DNA of 13,252 bases, taken from the NCBI GenBank assembly GCA_002360535.1, contig DEQR01000065.1, positions 2,339-15,590 of the forward strand, read 5' to 3'. This stretch comes from Thiobacillus sp. UBA3361 (GTDB taxonomy: Bacteria; Pseudomonadota; Gammaproteobacteria; Burkholderiales; Thiobacillaceae). The translations under genes and the position numbers were made by a program. This document shows, piece after piece, positions 1 through 4,820 of the stretch (positions are counted from its first letter, which is position 1; every line of letters begins with the position of its first letter). The notes below the pieces were generated by a model. That model saw nothing but the letters and a program-made list of their open reading frames with translations. It did not search any database and had not been told where the DNA came from.

Positions 1-717
1 GGCCTGACCATGGCCGAGTACTTCCGCGACGAAGGCCGCGACGTGCTGTTCTTCGTCGATAACATCTACCGCTACACCCTGGCCGGTACCGAGGTGTCCG
101 CCCTGTTGGGCCGCATGCCGTCCGCCGTGGGCTACCAGCCCACCTTGGCCTCCGAGATGGGCGCCCTGCAGGAGCGCATCACCTCCACTCGCACCGGCTC
201 CATCACCTCCTTCCAGGCCGTGTACGTGCCCGCCGACGACTTGACCGACCCGTCCCCGGCCACCACCTTCGCCCACCTGGACGCCACCCTGGTGCTGTCG
301 CGTCAGGTGGCCGAACTGGGTATCTACCCCGCCGTGGACCCGCTGGACTCCACCTCTCGGATTCTCGATCCGCTGGTTGTCGGCGATGAGCACTACAGCG
401 TCGCCCGCTCGGTGCAGCAGACCCTGCAGCGCTATAAGGAACTGCGGGACATCATCGCCATTCTGGGCATGGACGAACTCTCCCCCGAGGACAAGATGGC
501 CGTGTCCCGCGCGCGCAAGATTCAGCGCTTCCTGTCCCAGCCCTTCTTCGTAGCCGAGGCCTTCACCGGCGCGCCGGGCAAGTACGTGTCGCTGAAGGAC
601 ACCATCGCCGGCTTCAAGGCCATCGTCGCAGGCGAATACGACCACCTGCCGGAGCAGGCCTTCTACATGGTCGGCACCATCGATGAGGCCGTCGAGAAGG
701 CCAAGACCATCCAGTAA
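1..717 (+). CDS. atpD: F1F0 ATP synthase subunit beta (5'-truncated by window)
   Basis: This is the C-terminal 238 residues of the catalytic beta subunit of F1 ATP synthase, which makes ATP from ADP and Pi at the membrane-bound F1F0 complex. The reading frame is open from base 1, so the start and the Walker A P-loop lie upstream. Visible parts are the Walker B strand (FFVDN, visible residues about 18-22), the stretch around SALLGRMPSAVGYQPTLA, the ALDATLVLSR-type region and the C-terminal helical domain. The loop that contacts gamma, DELSEED in E. coli, reads DELSPED here (codons at 472-492). The C-terminus EQAFYMVGTIDEAVEKAK is typical of the family. About half of the usual 460 residues is present. 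Twenty-four bases separate it from atpC, consistent with one atp operon. Identity is certain from sequence conservation. Confidence 0.98.
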   Translation, partial: GLTMAEYFRDEGRDVLFFVDNIYRYTLAGTEVSALLGRMPSAVGYQPTLASEMGALQERITSTRTGSITSFQAVYVPADDLTDPSPATTFAHLDATLVLSRQVAELGIYPAVDPLDSTSRILDPLVVGDEHYSVARSVQQTLQRYKELRDIIAILGMDELSPEDKMAVSRARKIQRFLSQPFFVAEAFTGAPGKYVSLKDTIAGFKAIVAGEYDHLPEQAFYMVGTIDEAVEKAKTIQ

Positions 718-741
718 GCCGCCGCATAAAGGACAGCCATC

Positions 742-1167
742 ATGGCCATGACCCTACACGTCGATATCGTCAGCGCCGAGGCCGAGATCTATTCCGGCCT
801 GGCCGAATTCGTGGTGGTACCGGCGGAAATGGGCGAGGTGGGCATCTATCCACGCCACGCTCCGTTGATCAGCCGCATCAAGCCGGGTTCGGTGCGCGTG
901 AAGGTACCCGACCAGGCGGAAGAGAACCTGATCTATGTCTCCGGTGGCATCCTGGAGGTGCAGCCCGGCGTGGTGACCATCCTGTCCGATACCGCCATCC
1001 GTGGCGCCGACCTGGACGAGGAGCGCGCCCTGGAGGCCAAGCGCCAGGCCGAGGAATTGATGAAGGATCGCTCCTCAGCCATGGACTACGCCAAGGCCCA
1101 GGCCGAGTTGGCCGAGGCCATCGCCCAACTGGCGGCCATCCAGAAGTTGCGCAAGAAGGGGCGCTAG
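742..1167 (+). CDS. atpC: F1F0 ATP synthase subunit epsilon
   Basis: The epsilon subunit is part of the F1 central stalk; it couples gamma rotation to c-ring rotation and can inhibit ATP hydrolysis. At 141 residues it is close to the 139 of E. coli. The N-terminal beta-sandwich (about residues 1-87) carries the family pattern VDIVSAEAEIYSG, a GEVGIYPRHAPLIS stretch and VSGGILEVQPGVVTILSDTA. The C-terminal part (about 90-141) is the alanine-rich helical hairpin, with many Glu, Gln and Lys, ending in RKKGR. The start at 742 follows an AAAGGA ribosome binding site at about 728-733 and gives the usual N-terminus. It is the last gene of the atp operon, and a strong terminator follows 24 bases after its stop. 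Confidence 0.98.
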   Translation: MAMTLHVDIVSAEAEIYSGLAEFVVVPAEMGEVGIYPRHAPLISRIKPGSVRVKVPDQAEENLIYVSGGILEVQPGVVTILSDTAIRGADLDEERALEAKRQAEELMKDRSSAMDYAKAQAELAEAIAQLAAIQKLRKKGR

Positions 1168-1191
1168 GCACCACAGGCCACCCTTCACGCG

Positions 1192-1220
1192 AAAGGCAGC
1201 ACTTACCGCTGCCTTTTTTA
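1192..1220 (+). terminator. Intrinsic terminator of the atp operon
   Basis: The arms AAAGGCAGC (1192-1200) and GCTGCCTTT (1208-1216) pair perfectly over 9 bp around a 7-base loop, and the T-run continues to 1219. The position 25 bases after the atpC stop fits Rho-independent termination of the ATP synthase transcript. Confidence 0.93.
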
Positions 1221-1235
1221 TTGCCGCCGGCCGCC

Positions 1236-1266
1236 TTCAGGACCTGCAATAAGCGGCCGTTATACT
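1236..1266 (+). promoter_or_regulatory. Possible glmU promoter
   Basis: A TATACT hexamer (1261-1266, five of six matches to the -10 consensus) lies 34 bases before the glmU start and just after the atp terminator, where a new promoter is expected. The -35 side is poor: the best candidate, TTCAGG at 1236-1241, has a long 19-bp spacing. The call rests mainly on position and the -10 match. Confidence 0.35.
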
Positions 1267-1299
1267 TCCTGTTCGTCACAGCCGTTCCTACCGTGTGAA

Positions 1300-2670
1300 A
1301 TGAGCAAGCCCCTGAACGTCGTCATCCTTGCCGCCGGCAAGGGTACCCGCATGAAGTCTGATCTGCCCAAGGTGCTCCATCCCCTGGCCGGCCGGCCCCT
1401 GCTATCCCATGTGCTGGCCGCCGCGGACAGCCTGCGCCCGCAGCGCATCTGTGTCGTCTATGGCCACGGCGGCGAGTTGCTGCCGCAGGCCATCGCGCGC
1501 GGCGATCTCGCCTGGGCCCGGCAGGAACCGCAACTGGGCACCGGCCATGCGGTGCAGCAGGCAATGCCTCACCTTGATGAGACCGGCATCTGCCTCATCC
1601 TGTATGGTGATGTGCCCCTGACCCGCCCTGAAACATTGCAGGAAATGACCCTCATTGCCCGCGAGGGGGCCGTTGCCCTGCTCACGGTCAGGCTGGACAA
1701 TCCGGCCGGCTATGGCCGCATCGTGCGCAATGGCCGCGGGCAGGTGGAACGCATCGTGGAACACAAGGATGCAAGCCCCGAGGAGTTGGCCATAGACGAG
1801 GTCAACACCGGCATCCTCTGCCTGCCCGCCGGCAAGCTGGCCGGCTGGCTGGCGCGGCTGGGCAACGACAATGCCCAGGGGGAGTACTACCTGACCGACG
1901 TCATCGCCATGGCCGTGGCGGAGGGGGAAAAGATCATCCCCTGCCACCCGGCCGCCGAGTGGGAAGTCTTGGGGGTCAACAGCCGCCAGCAACTCGCCCG
2001 GTTGGAACGGCTGCATCAGCAGAACCTCGCCGAGTCCTTGATGGTCCAGGGCGTGACCCTCATAGACCCGGCACGCCTGGACGTGCGCGGCCAACTGGAG
2101 TGCGGCCGGGATGTGCTGATCGACGTCGGCTGTATCTTCGAAGGTAACGTAAAACTGGGCGATAACGTGAAAGTGGGCGCTCACTGCGTGATCAAGGATG
2201 CGGAGCTGTCGGCTGGTGCCGAGGTGCTGCCCTTCTGCCATATCGACGGCGCGCGCATCGGCGCGGACGCCCGTGTCGGGCCCTACGCGCGCCTGCGCCC
2301 CGGCACCGAACTGGACGCGGAAACCCATATCGGCAACTTCGTCGAACTGAAGAACAGCCAAGTGGGGTTCAATTCCAAGGTCAATCATCTGTCCTACGTA
2401 GGCGATGCCACGGTGGGGCGTAAGGTCAACATCGGCGCCGGTACCATCACCTGCAACTATGACGGCGCCAACAAGCACCGCACCGTCATCGAGGACGAGG
2501 CCTTCATCGGCTCGGATACACAGCTGGTGGCCCCGGTCACGGTCGGGCGGGGCGCGACCTTGGGCGCAGGCACCACCCTCACCCAGGACGCCCCCCCCGG
2601 CGTGCTGACCCTCAGCCGCGCGCGACAGGTCACCGTCCCCGGCTGGCAAAGGCCGGTCAAGAAGAAGTGA
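1300..2670 (+). CDS. glmU: Bifunctional N-acetylglucosamine-1-phosphate uridyltransferase / glucosamine-1-phosphate acetyltransferase
   Basis: GlmU makes UDP-GlcNAc in the cytoplasm in two steps: acetyl-CoA-dependent acetylation of GlcN-1-P, then uridylyl transfer from UTP. The 456 residues match the E. coli length exactly. The N-terminal nucleotidyltransferase domain (about 1-228) shows LAAGKGTRM (10-18), PKVLH (23-27), LGTGHA (79-84), and the metal ligands D104 in GDVPL and N227 in LGVNS. The C-terminal left-handed beta-helix (about 250-456) has hexapeptide-like repeats, the catalytic His at position 363 (NHLSYVGDA), and NIGAGTITCNYDG for acetyl-CoA binding. No strong Shine-Dalgarno precedes the ATG at 1300, but this start gives the canonical N-terminus and no better in-frame start is near. 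glmS begins 74 bases downstream, so the two are probably cotranscribed. Confidence 0.98.
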   Translation: MSKPLNVVILAAGKGTRMKSDLPKVLHPLAGRPLLSHVLAAADSLRPQRICVVYGHGGELLPQAIARGDLAWARQEPQLGTGHAVQQAMPHLDETGICLILYGDVPLTRPETLQEMTLIAREGAVALLTVRLDNPAGYGRIVRNGRGQVERIVEHKDASPEELAIDEVNTGILCLPAGKLAGWLARLGNDNAQGEYYLTDVIAMAVAEGEKIIPCHPAAEWEVLGVNSRQQLARLERLHQQNLAESLMVQGVTLIDPARLDVRGQLECGRDVLIDVGCIFEGNVKLGDNVKVGAHCVIKDAELSAGAEVLPFCHIDGARIGADARVGPYARLRPGTELDAETHIGNFVELKNSQVGFNSKVNHLSYVGDATVGRKVNIGAGTITCNYDGANKHRTVIEDEAFIGSDTQLVAPVTVGRGATLGAGTTLTQDAPPGVLTLSRARQVTVPGWQRPVKKK

Positions 2671-2704
2671 GGCGTCGGGAGTGAGTATTCCCATCGCTTT
2701 CCCA

Positions 2705-2732
2705 CGTCTCACCCCTCACCCCTTACCCCTCA
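2705..2732 (+). repeat. Tandem heptamer repeat in the glmU-glmS spacer
   Basis: Three tandem 7-bp units, CCCCTCA, CCCCTTA and CCCCTCA (2712-2732), are preceded by a degenerate unit CGTCTCA (2705-2711). The array ends directly before the glmS ribosome binding site (CGGAG, 2733-2737). It makes the glmS leader C-rich and G-poor, and probably unstructured. Function is unknown. It is too short and lacks spacers, so it is not a CRISPR. Confidence 0.7.
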
Positions 2733-2744
2733 CGGAGTTTTGAC

Positions 2745-4571
2745 ATGTGCGGCATCGTCGGCGCCATCGCCCAACGCAACGTCGTCCCCATCCTCATCGA
2801 AGGCCTCAGGCGGCTGGAGTACCGCGGCTACGATTCCGCCGGCCTGGCGGTCCGTACCCCCGCCGCCGGCCTGCGGCGGATACGCGCGGTGGGCAAGGTG
2901 GCCAGGCTCGGCGAACTGCTGGAGACGAGTCCCCTTCAAGGCGAACAAGGCATTGCCCACACCCGCTGGGCGACCCACGGCATGCCGGCGGAACGCAATG
3001 CCCACCCGCACATGAGCGGCGAGCGGGTGGCCGTGGTGCACAACGGCATCATCGAAAACCATGCTGAATTGCGCGAACAACTGACCGGCCTGGGTTTCGA
3101 GTTCACCTCGGAAACGGACACCGAAGTGATCGCTCACTTGCTGGCATATACGCTTAAAACCGAGGTGGATCTCCTCAAGGCCGTGCAGGCCGCCATTCAG
3201 CGGCTGGTGGGTGCCTACGCCATGGCGGTGATCGACCCTTCCGATCCGGACCGGATCGTGGTGGCCCGATCGGGCAGTCCCCTGGTCATCGGCCTGGGGC
3301 TGGGCGAGAACTTCATCGCCTCGGACGTGTTCGCCCTGCTGCCCGTCACTCAGCGCTTCATCTTCCTGGAAGAGGGTGACGTGGCCGACATCCACCGGGA
3401 CGAGGTGCGGGTCTATGACGTGAACGGCACACCGGTCGTCCGCGAGGAGCGGCTCTCGCAACTGAGCGCCAGCACGGCCGACAAGGGCCCCTACAAGCAT
3501 TACATGCTCAAGGAGATCTACGAGCAGCCGTCCGTGATTGCCGAGACCCTGGAAGGGCGCATCCACAAGGGTCGCCTGCTGGAGGAGAGCTTCGGGCATC
3601 GCGCGCAGACGCTGTTCGACACCACCCAGGGGGTGCACATCATTGCCTGCGGCACCAGCTATCACGCCGGCCTGGTGGCCAAGTACTGGCTTGAGGAGGT
3701 GGGTGTGCCCTGCCAGGTGGAAGTGGCCAGCGAATACCGCTACCGCAAGGTGGTGGTGCCGCCCGGCACCCTGTTTCTGTCCATCTCCCAGTCGGGCGAG
3801 ACGGCGGACACCCTGGCCGCCCTGCGTGGCGCCAGGAAGTTGGGCTACATCGGTTCGCTCACCATCTGCAACGTGCCGGAGTCATCGCTCACCCGCGAAT
3901 CCGACGTGGCCCTGATGACCCGTGCCGGCCCGGAGATCGGCGTGGCCTCCACCAAGGCCTTCACCACCCAGCTCACCGCGTTGCGCCTGGTGACTCTGGC
4001 CCTCGCCCGTCGCCGTGGCCTGAGCCCCGAACAGGAGACGGTGCTGGTGGAGGAACTGCACGCCCTGCCCAGGCAGGTGGAAGTGGTGCTGGAACTGTCC
4101 GGGGCCATAGAGAAGATGGCTAACGCGTTCGCCGAAAAGAAGGACGCCCTGTTCCTGGGCCGTGGCCCCTTCTACCCCATCGCCCTGGAAGGTGCCCTGA
4201 AGCTGAAGGAGATTTCCTACATCCACGCCGAGGCCTATCCCGCAGGAGAACTGAAGCACGGCCCCCTGGCCCTGGTTGATGCGGACATGCCGGTAATCTG
4301 CGCCCTGCCCGATGACCCCCTGCTGGACAAGGTGCTGTCCAACCTCCAGGAAGTGCGAGCCCGCGGCGGAGAGCTGTTCCTGTTCTCCGACCACAAGGTC
4401 CACATCGACCTGGACCGTTTCCAAAACCTGACCCTGGCCGACATCCTGCCGAGCACCGCCCCCATCGTCTATAGCGTGCCCCTGCAGCTGCTGGCCTACC
4501 ATGTGGCGGTGCTCAAGGGCACGGATGTGGATCAGCCGCGCAACCTGGCCAAATCCGTGACGGTGGAATAG
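2745..4571 (+). CDS. glmS: Glutamine--fructose-6-phosphate aminotransferase (isomerizing)
   Basis: GlmS converts fructose-6-phosphate and glutamine into glucosamine-6-phosphate and glutamate, the committed cytoplasmic step of amino-sugar synthesis. It has 608 residues (E. coli 609). After Met removal, Cys1 in MCGIVGAIAQ is the class II glutaminase nucleophile, and YRGYDSAGLAV, THGMPAERNAHPH and HNGIIENH belong to the glutaminase domain (about 1-240). Two SIS domains follow: IIACGTSYHAG and SISQSGETADT in the first, and LGRGPFYPIALEGALKLKEI with GELKHGPLAL in the second. The C-terminus DQPRNLAKSVTVE is the family signature that holds the active-site Lys. A GGAG ribosome binding site precedes the ATG. 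There is no sign of a glmS ribozyme in the 74-base leader, as expected for a proteobacterium. Confidence 0.98.
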   Translation: MCGIVGAIAQRNVVPILIEGLRRLEYRGYDSAGLAVRTPAAGLRRIRAVGKVARLGELLETSPLQGEQGIAHTRWATHGMPAERNAHPHMSGERVAVVHNGIIENHAELREQLTGLGFEFTSETDTEVIAHLLAYTLKTEVDLLKAVQAAIQRLVGAYAMAVIDPSDPDRIVVARSGSPLVIGLGLGENFIASDVFALLPVTQRFIFLEEGDVADIHRDEVRVYDVNGTPVVREERLSQLSASTADKGPYKHYMLKEIYEQPSVIAETLEGRIHKGRLLEESFGHRAQTLFDTTQGVHIIACGTSYHAGLVAKYWLEEVGVPCQVEVASEYRYRKVVVPPGTLFLSISQSGETADTLAALRGARKLGYIGSLTICNVPESSLTRESDVALMTRAGPEIGVASTKAFTTQLTALRLVTLALARRRGLSPEQETVLVEELHALPRQVEVVLELSGAIEKMANAFAEKKDALFLGRGPFYPIALEGALKLKEISYIHAEAYPAGELKHGPLALVDADMPVICALPDDPLLDKVLSNLQEVRARGGELFLFSDHKVHIDLDRFQNLTLADILPSTAPIVYSVPLQLLAYHVAVLKGTDVDQPRNLAKSVTVE

Positions 4572-4576
4572 CGCCG

Positions 4577-4590
4577 TGCGGCCGGCCGCA
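4577..4590. repeat. 14-bp perfect palindrome after glmS
   Basis: TGCGGCCGGCCGCA lies 5 bases after the glmS stop and is followed by TTTGTTG. As RNA it could form a 5-bp GC-rich stem with a 4-base loop, so it may act as a weak terminator for glmU-glmS just before the next promoter. The following T-run is short and interrupted, so this is tentative. Confidence 0.45.
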
Positions 4591-4594
4591 TTTG

Positions 4595-4623
4595 TTGACA
4601 ATGCCGATCCACTTTCATATATT
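4595..4623 (+). promoter_or_regulatory. Near-consensus sigma-70 promoter
   Basis: A perfect -35 box TTGACA (4595-4600) is separated by exactly 17 bp from TATATT (4618-4623), which matches the -10 consensus at five of six bases. The surrounding 4591-4650 stretch is much richer in A and T than the flanking genes. Transcription would start near 4630. This is the best promoter in the window and does not directly precede a clear protein start. Confidence 0.8.
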
Positions 4624-4629
4624 GATATC

Positions 4630-4791
4630 CGAAATGTGTTTATGTGGTAGCGAACGCGTTTCATGTCGTCTGAATCCTTGTCGGACGCTTGTGCCATCTG
4701 GCGAACGATAGGGATTGTTGGTCGCGTGCCTGCACCGGCGCGGCTGACATCCTCCTCCTCTCTTCACCCCGGCCTACAGCCGGGGTTTTTT
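4630..4791 (+). ncRNA. Candidate small RNA (or attenuated 5' leader)
   Basis: A transcript from the promoter at 4595-4623 to the terminator at 4767-4791 would be about 160 nt. Visible structure: a stem GTCTGA/TCGGAC (4668-4673 with 4681-4686, one G-U pair), a second stem CGTGCC/GGCGCG (4725-4730 with 4737-4742), a pyrimidine-rich single-stranded stretch containing CCTCCTCCTC (about 4751-4765), then the terminator hairpin. GCGAACG occurs twice, at 4650-4656 and 4701-4707. I do not see the patterns of 6S, 4.5S, tmRNA, GlmY or GlmZ. A 25-codon ORF from an ATG at 4634 ends at 4711 but has no ribosome binding site. The boundaries follow from the promoter and terminator only. The alternative is a premature-termination leader of the nuclease gene at 4821. 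Confidence 0.6.
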
Positions 4792-4792
4792 A
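4767..4792 (+). terminator. Strong intrinsic terminator of the candidate RNA
   Basis: CCCCGGC (4767-4773) pairs perfectly with GCCGGGG (4779-4785) around the 5-base loop CTACA, followed at once by six T residues (4786-4791). It lies 196 bases after glmS and 29 bases before the next start codon, so it fits a separate transcript better than the end of glmS. Confidence 0.92.
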
Positions 4793-4820
4793 TTGCCCTC
4801 CCCGGCGGGACAATGGGGCC

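Noticed and set aside
48..492. N-terminal pap-like or other degenerate loops as evidence of a broken gene (for example the N-terminal domain of the PPK2 protein at 11245-12723)
   Set aside because: Loss of the Walker Lys in the N-terminal copy is characteristic of two-domain PPK2 enzymes; no frame break exists. The range given here is nominal; the observation concerns the pap gene.
1402..2712. 436-codon open frame on the minus strand opposite glmU
   Set aside because: It is an antisense shadow of a highly conserved, full-length glmU in GC-rich DNA; the translation shows no domain pattern.
2705..2732. CRISPR-like or ribozyme element in the glmS leader
   Set aside because: The units are 7 bp without spacers, and the 74-base leader is too short and lacks the structure of a glmS ribozyme.
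4630..4791. Identification of the candidate RNA as GlmY, GlmZ or 6S RNA
   Set aside because: No recognisable sequence similarity, and neither the long double-stranded 6S fold nor the GlmZ pairing region is visible.
4689..4820. N-terminal extension of the nuclease gene from a TTG at 4689
   Set aside because: The extension runs through an intrinsic terminator and the candidate RNA, and its translation is unlike the family. The ATG at 4821 is a better start.
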